Below are positions 15,134 to 24,762 of a stretch of 64,000 bases of DNA, piece by piece; within the stretch, counting starts at the first letter, position 1, and each line of letters opens with the position of its first letter. Below the pieces are notes generated by a model that saw nothing but the letters and a program-made list of their open reading frames with translations, was not told the DNA's origin and did no database searches. Origin of the DNA: Clostridiales bacterium. Its GTDB lineage: Bacteria > Bacillota > Clostridia > Christensenellales > Aristaeellaceae. The stretch covers positions 159,678-223,677 of the forward strand of contig SVGM01000002.1 in NCBI GenBank assembly GCA_015056365.1, written 5' to 3'. The translations under genes were made by a program, and so were the position numbers.

Positions 15134-17107
15134 TTACCAGAGGTTCTCCTTCAGCGCCTGGGCACAGGTGAAGGGGCCGGGGAGGGGGCTGACGCCGCGG
15201 GCGTTGCCGTAGTAGTCCCGGTCGAAGGTGATAGCGGAACCGTCGTTGTTTTCAAAGCGCTGCTCCGGCTCGAAGGCGCAGCCCAAAATGTCGCTGTTGA
15301 TGATGCCGCAGCGGAAGTCGCCGATCAGGTCGTACAGATTGGTCTGGAGGGTATACTTGCCGTCTTTTTCCACCAGTTCCACAACGGGCTTGGCTTCCTC
15401 ATTGACCAGGTTGGACTTTTCGTTCTTCCAAGGCTTGGCGCCGGCCAGGTAGACATTGCCGTCCACCCATACAGGCAGGTGGCTGCGGTGATACTTCTCC
15501 AGCTTACCCATGTCAGGACGCTTCACATCCAGATCGAACCAGCTGATCCACTCGTCATAGGTGGGATACTCGTCAAAGCACCAGGTGCCTACCACGCGCT
15601 CATGCTCGGCAGGGCCGCCGCGCTTGACGGGCGCATCCGCCGGATGATTCTGCACGAAGATATTGTTGTAGAAGCGATCGTCGCCGTGAAGGATGGTCAT
15701 GAAGCCGGCCACCTCGGTACGGTGACGGATGTGGTAGGGAGTGTAACGGTCGCCGGTGCCGCCGCCCACAAAGGTCATGGTGCCCATCACCAGGTTGTGC
15801 ACCATGGCGACGCCCTCGGTGGCGATACGCAGGGAAACCTCGGAAAGCAGGATGTTGTTGTCGATCAGCGTGGGGCCATGACCCACTTCCACAAACAGAT
15901 CCTGGCTTTCCATACCGCCCTCTGCCCAGTCGCAGAATTCGGGGCGCTCGTTATGGTGCAGCAGGTTCTGGGAGATACGGGTGCCCTGGGGCTGCCAGTC
16001 GCACCAGATACCCATGGTGCAGTGGTGGATGTGATTGCGGCGCATGGTCACGTCGATGGCGGCGTGCAGCTTGATGCCGGAGATCTCAGCGCCGCCCAGC
16101 TCCTGCATGTTGTTGATGTGGTGGATGTGGTTGTTCTCAATGAGGGAGAACACAGCGCCCATGCGGCCCACGATACCGGTCTGCTCGCAATGATGGATAT
16201 GATTGCGGCGGATGATGTGGGAACCCACTTTTTCCTTGAGCCAGCCGTGATACTGACCGCGGCACACCGCGTCGCGTTCCATCTGAGTAGGGCTCTTGAG
16301 ATGCTTGGTGGTGAAGTAATGATCGTTCTCCGGATCGTAATACTTGCCCAGAGAGATACCGCAGCACTTGCTGTTGGAAATGTCGCAGTCCTCAATGATC
16401 CAGCCCTTGCTCCAATGGGGGCCGACCATACCGTCCTGGAAGGCAGCGGGAGGCGCCCAGGTGGTGGCAGCCTTCTCTACCTTGAAGCCGGAGAAGGTGA
16501 TATATCCGCGGCCAGTCTCCTCAGGGAAGAAGCAGCGGCGGCGCACATTGATCTCGATCTTCTGGGTGTTGGGGTCAACATCCTGGAAGTTGGCGTAAAA
16601 GACGGTCTCGTCCGCTTCCTGCACGGCAAACCACTTGTAGATGGAGTACTCCGGCTCCCAGGAGGGCTTGTAGACCTCGCCGGCAATCAGTTCTTCCATG
16701 GTCTGGGCTTCGTACATCATGCGGTCGTTGAGATACACTGCGCCAGCATGGCGTACGCTGGGTGCAAAGTACCAGTCGCCGTACACTTCGGTGGTGTAGG
16801 GGTTGTAGCTGCCGAACACGCCGTTATTGACCCTGTTGGTCCATACATTGCCCTGCCAGCGGGTCCAGCCGGTCAGTTCCTCCGCGCCGGTGATCACCGC
16901 GCCCAGGGGCTCGATGGAACGGTAAGTGATGCGGTTTTCTTCCGTACCGCCGTTGAGGGGATTCACATTCTCACGGTACAGGCCGGGATAGACCAGCACT
17001 TCATCGCCCGGCTTGGCCAGCCTGGCGGCGTCGTTGATGCTGCGGAACGGGCGGCTCTGGGAACCATCGCCTTCGCGCGGGGCGGATTGATTGACGTAAT
17101 AAATCAT
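15134..17107 (-). CDS. GH120 beta-xylosidase (right-handed beta-helix)
   Basis: A 657-residue cytoplasmic protein of the parallel beta-helix fold. Long stretches agree with the GH120 xylosidase XylC of Thermoanaerobacterium as I remember it: YANFQ, INVRR, WAPP, WSKGWIIED, KLHAAIDV and DDRFYNNIFVQN. By that alignment Asp370 (CDWQPQG) is the nucleophile and Glu407 (LFVEVGHGP) the acid/base, matching D382 and E405 of XylC, with a 14-residue insertion between them. It would release xylose from short xylo-oligosaccharides. No signal peptide. The start at 17107 has AAGGAGG. Confidence 0.9.
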   Translation of the reverse strand: MIYYVNQSAPREGDGSQSRPFRSINDAARLAKPGDEVLVYPGLYRENVNPLNGGTEENRITYRSIEPLGAVITGAEELTGWTRWQGNVWTNRVNNGVFGSYNPYTTEVYGDWYFAPSVRHAGAVYLNDRMMYEAQTMEELIAGEVYKPSWEPEYSIYKWFAVQEADETVFYANFQDVDPNTQKIEINVRRRCFFPEETGRGYITFSGFKVEKAATTWAPPAAFQDGMVGPHWSKGWIIEDCDISNSKCCGISLGKYYDPENDHYFTTKHLKSPTQMERDAVCRGQYHGWLKEKVGSHIIRRNHIHHCEQTGIVGRMGAVFSLIENNHIHHINNMQELGGAEISGIKLHAAIDVTMRRNHIHHCTMGIWCDWQPQGTRISQNLLHHNERPEFCDWAEGGMESQDLFVEVGHGPTLIDNNILLSEVSLRIATEGVAMVHNLVMGTMTFVGGGTGDRYTPYHIRHRTEVAGFMTILHGDDRFYNNIFVQNHPADAPVKRGGPAEHERVVGTWCFDEYPTYDEWISWFDLDVKRPDMGKLEKYHRSHLPVWVDGNVYLAGAKPWKNEKSNLVNEEAKPVVELVEKDGKYTLQTNLYDLIGDFRCGIINSDILGCAFEPEQRFENNDGSAITFDRDYYGNARGVSPLPGPFTCAQALKENLW

Positions 17108-17233
17108 GATGATTTCCTCCTTCGACCCAAATGCACCTGACAAACGGGCAGCACGGTATCAGCCCATGGCTGTACCCTGGAAAACAGCAATAATACGTAA
17201 TGGATCCTGTGCATTCGGCCTTGATTTGGCATG

Positions 17234-17262
17234 ATTATACAATGAAACCCTCTCGCTGTCCA
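17234..17262 (-). promoter_or_regulatory. Promoter of the GH120 gene
   Basis: Minus-strand TGGACA and TATAAT with a 17-base spacer; the leader is about 120 bases. It lies in the 313-base gap 17108-17420, which otherwise holds the exporter operon terminator and no gene. Confidence 0.7.
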
Positions 17263-17266
17263 GATG

Positions 17267-17300
17267 GAAAAACCGGTCCCGGGAAATACCGGAACCGGTT
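17267..17300 (-). terminator. Terminator of the ABC exporter operon
   Basis: AACCGGTCCCGG (17271-17282) pairs with CCGGAACCGGTT (17289-17300) with one mismatch, followed on the minus strand by a run of five T. Confidence 0.75.
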
Positions 17301-17420
17301 GATCAAAAACGAAGGATGCAGGAGGGTGATCCCCCTTGCCGGCTTGGGGCAGACCCCCGAAAACCTTACGCTGCAGCGCATATACGTAAGCACAGCGAGC
17401 CCTAAAGGCTGTTGATGATC

Positions 17421-18527
17421 TTATTTTGCGCTGCCGCCCTCCACTGTGGCGTGCATACCCAGCAGTACGCCCTGAGGCGCGTCAAAGGTCAGGTAGACCG
17501 GATAGGTGCTTACATCGCCGCCACTGCCCAGCGCGCCGATGCTGACGATGGTGGCCTCCACGGGCTCCATGTCCAGTTCTTCAAAGGTGACGCGCATGGT
17601 GCCGCCTACCGTGAACCGGCCGATGTCGCATTCCTCAGCACTGGCCACCAGCTGGTAGTCTCCCGCATAGCACACAGTGGCAAGCACTTGGCCTTCCTGC
17701 ACGGAACCGCCCTGCTGGGCAGTGACCGTCAGCACTACCAGATCCGCCTCAGCGGTAACACGGGTGGCCTTCTCCGCTGTTCGCATCTCCGGTGCCAGAA
17801 CATCCGGCACAAAGGTAAGCAGCACGTCCCCTGCCTTGACCGTGTCGCCGGGCTTGACCGCCACGCTGAGCACCGTGCCCGCCGCGCTGACGGAGTAGGG
17901 TGCAAGGGCTGAAAGCCGTCCTTCGGTAAGCTTAGTGGTATCGTCGTAATCGCTCTGGCGATACACATTCACTCGCTCGGTGAAATCCAGATCGCCGCCG
18001 ATGACCTTCACCGTAAAGTTGCGGCCGTCCACCTGGGTGATCACGCCGTCTGCGGACTCTTCCTTGTCCATGGAGCGCAGATAGACCGGCAGACCCACAT
18101 GGAGGTCGCGGTTTTCCACGGTGTTGCGGCTGTTGCCATTGTTACCGCTGATCACATAGCGGTCGGTATAGTCGATGTGCATGACTGCACCATAGCGGTT
18201 CATAGCGCCATCCGCCACATCGCCCTGTGCCACATACACGTCGGCGACTACGCCATCCGCCTCAGCGTAAACCACCTGAGGTTCGATGGCAAACAGCGTC
18301 TCTCCGCCGGCAAACACATCGCCTGCGCGAACGGTGAAGGCTTCCAGCTCGCCGCTGGCAGGGGCTTTCAATGCCCACTCATGGGCAGGCTCCACCGTGG
18401 CGGTGAACATCAACCCGTCCAGCAGGTCGACGGCGGTAGCCTCCGCTGCGGGCACTTCCTCAGCAAGGGTGGTGAAGGGAATCATCAGCGCCAAAAGCAG
18501 GCTGATCCATACCATGTTTCGCTTCAT
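17421..18527 (-). CDS. Secreted membrane-fusion (HlyD/RND adaptor-like) protein
   Basis: A 368-residue protein with a Sec signal peptide (MKRNMVWISLLLALMIPFTTLA) and no other membrane segment or lipobox. It carries biotinyl-lipoyl-like half motifs twice (AGDVFAGGETLF near 65 and PGDTVKAGDVLLTF near 235), then a beta-barrel region with ECDIGRFTVGGTMRVTFEEL. It is last in an ABC exporter operon, 28 bases after the permease, whose first gene is a second, membrane-anchored fusion protein. It probably extends the export conduit through the wall, though how it is retained is unclear. Confidence 0.8.
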   Translation of the reverse strand: MKRNMVWISLLLALMIPFTTLAEEVPAAEATAVDLLDGLMFTATVEPAHEWALKAPASGELEAFTVRAGDVFAGGETLFAIEPQVVYAEADGVVADVYVAQGDVADGAMNRYGAVMHIDYTDRYVISGNNGNSRNTVENRDLHVGLPVYLRSMDKEESADGVITQVDGRNFTVKVIGGDLDFTERVNVYRQSDYDDTTKLTEGRLSALAPYSVSAAGTVLSVAVKPGDTVKAGDVLLTFVPDVLAPEMRTAEKATRVTAEADLVVLTVTAQQGGSVQEGQVLATVCYAGDYQLVASAEECDIGRFTVGGTMRVTFEELDMEPVEATIVSIGALGSGGDVSTYPVYLTFDAPQGVLLGMHATVEGGSAK

Positions 18528-18555
18528 GTTCGTTACGCCTCCTGTCATGTTGTGA

Positions 18556-19738
18556 TTAAACGCTTCTGAGTGCATCGATGGGGTTCAGGTTGCTGGCCTT
18601 GCGGGCAGGCGCCCAGCCGAAGATGACGCCCACTGCCAGCGAGAAGCACACGCCCAGCGCCACCGCGCCCGGCGAGAACACAAATGCGATATTCATCATA
18701 TTGCTGAGCACCTTGCTGACCGCAAGGCCCAGCGCCACGCCAATGATACCGCCCAACAACGAAAGGATCACGCTTTCCATGAGGAACTGCACCTGAATGC
18801 TGCGGGGCTTGGCACCCAGCGCCTTGCGCAGGCCGATCTCGCCAGTGCGCTCGGTAACGCTGACCAGCATCATGTTCATGATACCGATGCCGCCTACCAG
18901 CAGGGCGATGCTGGCAATGCCCACCAGCAGATTGGTCATCAGACTCATCATGGTATCCATCACGTCCAGCAGGCTTTCCATATTGATCACGTTGTAGCTG
19001 TTGTCGTGATAGTTAAAGCTTTCATCCAGTACGGCTTCGATGTCCTCCACCGTTTGATTGGTGAGGTCCGAATCCGTCACATAAACCTCCAGGCCGGTGA
19101 CGCCCTTGACGCCAAACAGCCGCATGTAGGTGGTGTACGGCATGATCAGGGTGCCGTTTTCGCTGCCGGCCTGCAGCTGGCTCATCACGTCGTCCACATC
19201 CGGGTCTGCCAGCAGGCCGATAATGGTAAAGCGGGTACCTTTGATGAGCAGCTGCTTGCCAAGGGGTTCCTCTCCGGAAAACAGGGCATGGGCCAGATCG
19301 CTGTCGATCAGGCAGACACGGGAGCGCTGCTCACAGTCGATGGGCAGAAGAGGCCTGCCCTTCTCCACCGCGTCCAGTGTCCGCTGGAAGTACGCGTAGC
19401 CGTTTCCTTTTACCGCCACATCCTCCAGCATCTCGCCGCTGTAGACCACGCTGAGGGTCTGGCTCAGGCTGGGGGAAATGCCGCTCACATTGGGCAGATC
19501 CTCGATCTTTGCCAGATCGGTCTCTCGCAGGCCGCTTTTAAGAGCCGTTCCATTGGCCTGCACGGTGAGCTTGCCGGTGCCCAGGTTTTCAAACTGCGCC
19601 GTCACCTCGCCGGTGGCGCTCTCCATCACAGTGATCAATGCGATGATCGCCATAACGCCGATGATGATGCCAAGAATGGTCAGGAACGAGCGCATCTTAT
19701 TGGCCACGATGTTGCTGATGGACATTCTGAGGCTTTCT

Positions 19739-19746
<8 letters not shown>
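18556..19746 (-). CDS. MacB-type ABC transporter permease (FtsX domain)
   Basis: A 396-residue permease with the MacB topology: one N-terminal helix (RSFLTILGIIIGVMAI), a large extracellular MacB_PCD domain (about 45-270) and three C-terminal helices. GGIGIMNMMLVSVTERTGEIG is the diagnostic FtsX-family loop contacting the ATPase, and the protein ends in NLNPIDALRSV. It overlaps the ATPase gene by eight bases. It belongs to the tripartite-type macrolide/peptide exporters; substrate unknown. Confidence 0.93.
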
Positions 19747-20443
<697 letters not shown>

Positions 20444-20444
20444 T

Positions 20445-21335
20445 TTATCGCCCGCCCATCATCTGATTGCGCATGGCAAAGAACCGTGCCAGATCGTTGC
20501 TGAGATAGAAGACGCTCTCGCCGTCCTCAACGCCGCTGACGATCTCCACATTCTTGCCGTCGCTGACGCCAAGGGTGATCTCCGCCTTGAGCAGGTTTCC
20601 TTCCGCATCCTTCTTCAGCACATAGGGCTTGTTGTACTCATCGTAACTGATAGCGTCCAGCGGCAGGCTGACCACGGAAAGGGCCTGCTGATTCAGCACC
20701 TGAACCTCCACGCTCATGCCGCTGCGCACGTCGTTGAGCGCTTCCACACCGAACTTCACCTCGTAGAAGCTGACGCCGCCCTCGCTGATGGCGTCCCGAG
20801 CAATGTCGGTCACCTTGCCGGGGATCTGCTTCTCCAGCGCGTTGAGGTACACCATGCCCTCCTTGCCTTCGGTCAATGCGCCGATGTCGTATTCATCCAC
20901 GTCCACGCTGACCTCCAGGTTCTGATAATCCACGATGCGGGCCAGCTGGCTGCCGGGCTGGAGGGTATCATCCAGCTCCACATAAAGAGTATCCACCGTG
21001 CCAGTATAGGCGGCATAAATACGGCTGCCGTCCGTACCGCGGAGCAGCGCCTGGCCTTCCTCTACCCGGTCACCCTCGGCAACGTAGAGTTCCTTGACCT
21101 TCAGGCTTTCCTTGGCCGTCTGGATCTCATCCACCTGCGGGGTCAAATTGCCCTCGAAGCTATAATAGGTGACGATATCCCGACGGGCTGCCACCTCTTC
21201 GGTCAGGCTCTGCTGTGCTACCTGCGCCGTGGAGGCATACAGCCATACGGCTGCCGCGATCAGCAGCAGCAATACCAGCCACGGCCATATCTTATGTTTC
21301 TTTTTCTTTCGTACAGGATTCTGATGCTGTGTCAT
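20445..21335 (-). CDS. Membrane-anchored fusion protein (RND adaptor/YknX-like)
   Basis: A 296-residue HlyD-type adaptor with a basic N-terminus (RKKKKHKIWPW) and one transmembrane helix (about 16-36). The half-lipoyl segments VKELYVAEGDRVEEGQALL and SGMSVEVQVL, and the beta-barrel DEYDIGALTEGKEG, are typical. The hairpin is short, as in Gram-positive YknX. First gene of a four-gene operon with ATPase, permease and a second, secreted fusion protein. The start at 21335 has AAGGAG. Confidence 0.88.
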   Translation of the reverse strand: MTQHQNPVRKKKKHKIWPWLVLLLLIAAAVWLYASTAQVAQQSLTEEVAARRDIVTYYSFEGNLTPQVDEIQTAKESLKVKELYVAEGDRVEEGQALLRGTDGSRIYAAYTGTVDTLYVELDDTLQPGSQLARIVDYQNLEVSVDVDEYDIGALTEGKEGMVYLNALEKQIPGKVTDIARDAISEGGVSFYEVKFGVEALNDVRSGMSVEVQVLNQQALSVVSLPLDAISYDEYNKPYVLKKDAEGNLLKAEITLGVSDGKNVEIVSGVEDGESVFYLSNDLARFFAMRNQMMGGR

Positions 21336-21384
21336 CTGCCTGCTCCTTCCTATTCATCCGCCGATAAGTTCCGGCGCCTTCATG

Positions 21385-21413
21385 ATGATAAGTCGACCAA
21401 CTGTGCAAGTCAA
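21385..21413 (-). promoter_or_regulatory. Promoter of the ABC exporter operon
   Basis: Minus-strand TTGACT and TATCAT are 17 bases apart. GTTGACTT and GTCGACTT form a direct repeat across this promoter and could be a regulator site. Confidence 0.65.
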
Positions 21414-21495
21414 CCCTTTCCCGGATGAAATGCGGTTTTTTTCCACAACATTTACAGTTTCGTCACGCGCTGTGTGCCGAATCGGTTGTATGAGA

Positions 21496-21524
21496 TTGAC
21501 ATCCCCAAAAGAACAGGCTATGAT
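21496..21524 (+). promoter_or_regulatory. Promoter of the pseudosortase gene
   Basis: A near-perfect sigma-A promoter: TTGACA and TATGAT separated by 17 bases, 28 bases before the start codon and divergent from the exporter promoter. Confidence 0.85.
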
Positions 21525-21552
21525 GGAGAAAAGTGTTTAGGAGGTGGCCCGG

Positions 21553-24500
21553 ATGGATCAGTGGTGGAACGACGCCGATGACGCCCCTGCGTCCGAACCG
21601 GCAGCCAACCCCTTCAAACCGATCTCCGTTTCCGAACGCTTCGAAAAGATGGAGAAAAAACCGCATCACAGCAGCAATATGCTCATCCCGCCCAGGCCGG
21701 GACAGCTCTACGGCGAAGCCTATCCCTTTGCTGCGCCCCTGACGCCGCCCCGTCCGTTTCCCACGGCACAGCCCAACCCCTTTGCTTCTGCGGGCGCGAC
21801 AGCGATTCCCCCGCATGTGGAGGATGGGCCTTTTTCCCTTTCCAAGCCGTCCCCCATCCGACAGGGCAGCCTGATTCCCTCTGCGCAGGTTTCTGAGCCC
21901 GCCTCAACCGAGCCGCCTGCCAGCGTACCCGTGTCCATCTGGTCCATCGACGATGATCCCATTTCTCCGGCTGCAGAGCCTTTCAGCTCATGGCAGTCGC
22001 CTTTACAGCCCTCCGTTTCCGCTACCCAGCCAGACAAGGCAGCAGGCGAGTCTTTTGACACAATCAAAGAAGAAGCGCCAGCCATGGTCAGGGATGAACG
22101 GAATGTTCCCGCATACCTGCGGAGCCGTCCCCTGCCTGCAAAGCCCCTGATGCCTTCCGAACCCTTTCCTGAGCAGGACGAAATGCCGGAAACAGCCTCC
22201 GCTGAACCCGCCAAAGAAGAAACAGAGGCGGTCAGTCCGGCTGTGGTGGAGCTTCCCTCCCGCAGGCGCAGAAGCCGCACCAAGACCGCTGATACACCTG
22301 CACAAACCGCTGGGATTGAGCCCACGCCCTCGGAAGCATCCGAAACGGATACTTCTCAGCAGCAAGGAGAACCTGCCGCGGCTTCCATTCAGCCGGACGC
22401 CGCAGCGGCCAGTGAACAGGCAGAAGTGTTTTTCCCGCTGGAAACGGACGACAGTGATGATCCGGCTGCTGTTTTGCAGCCTTCCGTAGAGGATCAGGAT
22501 CTTCCCCGGCGCAGAAGCCGCCGACAAGCAAGCGAAACCGCCGAATTCCCAAATGACCAACCGGCTGCTAAGCCTTCTTCTGTGTCCCCGCCCATCGAAC
22601 CGCTGCCGGAAATGCCGGTCAGCCCCTGGGGTCCGAATCCCTTTGCAAACGAGTACCCTGCCCATATGGCCGACCAGCCCGGATTAGAGCTGCCTCAGGT
22701 ACCCTTGTGGACGCCGCCCAGCGACATGGCCTATAAGCAGGGATTCACGGATGAGGAAAACGATCCTGACGCAACTGGTTATCCGACAGGCAACGACACC
22801 CCCTTCGGACAGCCGCTTTTCGGCAGCGATCCCGCGCCCATGGCTACGGAGCTGCCTCAGGTACCCCTGTGGACGCCGCCCAGCGGCATGGCCTATGAGC
22901 AGGGATTCACGGATGAGGAAAACGATCCTGACGCAACTGGTTATCCGACAGGCAACGACACTCCCTTCGGACAGCCGCTTTTCGGCAGCGATCCCGCACC
23001 TATGGCTGCGGAACTGCCTCAAGCCCCCCTGTGGACGCCGCCCAGCGTCATGGCCTATGAGCAGGGATTCACGGATGAGGAAAACGATCCTGACGCAACT
23101 GGTTATCCGACAGGCAACGACACCCCCTTCGGACAGCCGCTTTTCGGCAGCGATCCCGCACCTATGGCTGCGGAACTGCCTCAAGCCCCCCTGTGGACGC
23201 ACCCCAGCGGCATGGCCTATGAGCAGGGGTTCGCGGATGAGGAAAACGATCCTGACGCAATTGGTTATCCGACAGGTAACGACACTCCCTTCGGAAAGCC
23301 GCTTTTCGGCAGCGATCCCGCACCTATGGCTGCGGAACTGCCTCAAGCCCCCCTGTGGACGCCGCCCAGCGTCATGGCCTATGAGCAGGGGTTCGCGGAC
23401 GGGGAAAACGATTCTGGCGAACGAAACGACAATGATGAAGCGTTCTTCCCGCCAGAAGACTCTTCCGCCGGCTATCCGCCCATTCCCGAACTGGTACAGC
23501 CGCCTTTCGCACAGCCGCTGAACAGTATGGTGCAGCCGGATTTCATGTCCGACTTGCCTCTGCCAGACGAAGAACCCTATGACGGACTGAGCTTCGGCAT
23601 GAATAACGACCCGCTGCCGGAAAATGACATCTATACCGCTGCACCAATGCAGCCGTGGAATCCTGCGGATTTCCAGCAGCCCATCGGCCAGCCCGTGTCG
23701 ACGGTGCCCAGGCAGCCGATCCGTCAAGGACCGGCACAACAGCCCCAGCCTGCACCAGTTGCAGCTGACAAGCCGCCCATCCAACCCATGCGTGTGGTCG
23801 CACTGGTCTGTATGGTACTGATGGTGCTGTTTATCCTGCTTGTGGGCGGCAGAATGCTCTTCCTTTATACCAGCAATAGTGCTCGGGAAGGCATCACTGC
23901 CAGCGGCAAAGGAACCTTGGTGCATCTCAAGCAGCCCGGCGTTACCTACGAAGCCACTGTAATGCCCGCCACAGCAGCGACTCCTGCGCCCACCGCCATT
24001 ATCAACATCAATGATCCAGCTGCAGACACCCTGAAAAAGCAGGCCTTGGATGAACAGACAGGCGAAGAAAACGCTGCTGGTATGCAGCAGGACGCGCCTG
24101 TCCAGCTGCGCACCCGTCAGGAAGTCTATCCAGACAATCCACTGCTGAATATTCTGCCCGGCATGGAAGAACTCCATAAGGAATACCCTGAAGTGGTGGG
24201 CAAGCTGGTGATTCCCGGCCTGATGGAGGAAATCGTCGTCCAGCGCAACAACACTTTCTACCTGACCCACAACTACCGGGGAACCGCCTCGGAAGGCGGC
24301 GCAGTGTTCGTTGACGAAAGCTGCAACCTGAAAGCGCCCCCGGAGAACCTGCAGCTGCGCGGCAACGGTAGTATTGCAGGAAAAGGCTTCCAGCCCCTGT
24401 GGCAGTATCGGGACAGCGAAGCCTTTGCTGCTGATTATGGCGTGGTCACCCTGACCACCCTGTATGAGGAGCGGCAGTTCGTGCTGGTAGCGGTGATCGT

Positions 24501-24723
24501 CACCAGCAACGACCCAGCATCCTCTGATTACTTCAACTATAAGAGCTATCTCAGCTTTGATACCGATCAGGAAATGCTGGACTACGTAGCCAAGGCACGG
24601 CAGCACAGCCTGTACCCCATTACCACGGACGTACAGCCCGGCGATCGGCTGATGACCCTTTCCACCGTCTCCAGTACCGGCGAAAGTGAAAGCTTGGTGC
24701 TGCTCCTGCGCATGATCCGTTGA
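21553..24723 (+). CDS. Repeat-bearing membrane protein with a degenerate class B sortase domain
   Basis: A 1056-residue protein. The start ATG at 21553 has AGGAGGT seven bases upstream. Residues 1-745 are hydrophilic, Pro/Glu/Ala-rich and cytoplasmic by topology, with RRRRSRTK-type basic patches and five 54-residue repeats (379 to about 630). One transmembrane helix follows (about 748-772). Residues 862-1056 fold like sortase B: VVGKLVIPG, the FYLTHNYRG strand, GGAVFVD, then the strand where YGHN is expected reads RGNG (Asn938 replaces His), and TLSTC reads TLSTV (Val1039 replaces Cys). The conserved Arg appears kept (Arg1053). It cannot act as a transpeptidase, so a binding or sensing role is more likely. 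DUF1015 lies 39 bases downstream. Confidence 0.85.
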   Translation: MDQWWNDADDAPASEPAANPFKPISVSERFEKMEKKPHHSSNMLIPPRPGQLYGEAYPFAAPLTPPRPFPTAQPNPFASAGATAIPPHVEDGPFSLSKPSPIRQGSLIPSAQVSEPASTEPPASVPVSIWSIDDDPISPAAEPFSSWQSPLQPSVSATQPDKAAGESFDTIKEEAPAMVRDERNVPAYLRSRPLPAKPLMPSEPFPEQDEMPETASAEPAKEETEAVSPAVVELPSRRRRSRTKTADTPAQTAGIEPTPSEASETDTSQQQGEPAAASIQPDAAAASEQAEVFFPLETDDSDDPAAVLQPSVEDQDLPRRRSRRQASETAEFPNDQPAAKPSSVSPPIEPLPEMPVSPWGPNPFANEYPAHMADQPGLELPQVPLWTPPSDMAYKQGFTDEENDPDATGYPTGNDTPFGQPLFGSDPAPMATELPQVPLWTPPSGMAYEQGFTDEENDPDATGYPTGNDTPFGQPLFGSDPAPMAAELPQAPLWTPPSVMAYEQGFTDEENDPDATGYPTGNDTPFGQPLFGSDPAPMAAELPQAPLWTHPSGMAYEQGFADEENDPDAIGYPTGNDTPFGKPLFGSDPAPMAAELPQAPLWTPPSVMAYEQGFADGENDSGERNDNDEAFFPPEDSSAGYPPIPELVQPPFAQPLNSMVQPDFMSDLPLPDEEPYDGLSFGMNNDPLPENDIYTAAPMQPWNPADFQQPIGQPVSTVPRQPIRQGPAQQPQPAPVAADKPPIQPMRVVALVCMVLMVLFILLVGGRMLFLYTSNSAREGITASGKGTLVHLKQPGVTYEATVMPATAATPAPTAIININDPAADTLKKQALDEQTGEENAAGMQQDAPVQLRTRQEVYPDNPLLNILPGMEELHKEYPEVVGKLVIPGLMEEIVVQRNNTFYLTHNYRGTASEGGAVFVDESCNLKAPPENLQLRGNGSIAGKGFQPLWQYRDSEAFAADYGVVTLTTLYEERQFVLVAVIVTSNDPASSDYFNYKSYLSFDTDQEMLDYVAKARQHSLYPITTDVQPGDRLMTLSTVSSTGESESLVLLLRMIR
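22687..23420 (+). repeat. Five tandem 162-bp coding repeats
   Basis: Units begin at 22687, 22849, 23011, 23173 and 23335, exactly 162 bases (54 codons) apart; the last decays after about 85 bases. Each encodes ELPQ-PLWTPPS-MAYEQGF and DPDATGYPTGNDTPFGQP with few differences. DNA identity is very high, including third positions, which indicates recent expansion. Confidence 0.97.
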
Positions 24724-24762
24724 TCTGCGCCATCATCTGTCATTCATAAGGAGGAACGCCTC

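Noticed and set aside
12196..15171. A 991-codon open frame antisense to the GH3 gene, and similar long antisense frames over 644-1543, 22684-24606, 27936-29540 and 38183-39973
   Set aside because: They lie exactly opposite well-supported genes, have low-complexity His/Gly/Gln-rich products and no ribosome sites. They are the usual shadow of GC-rich codon use.
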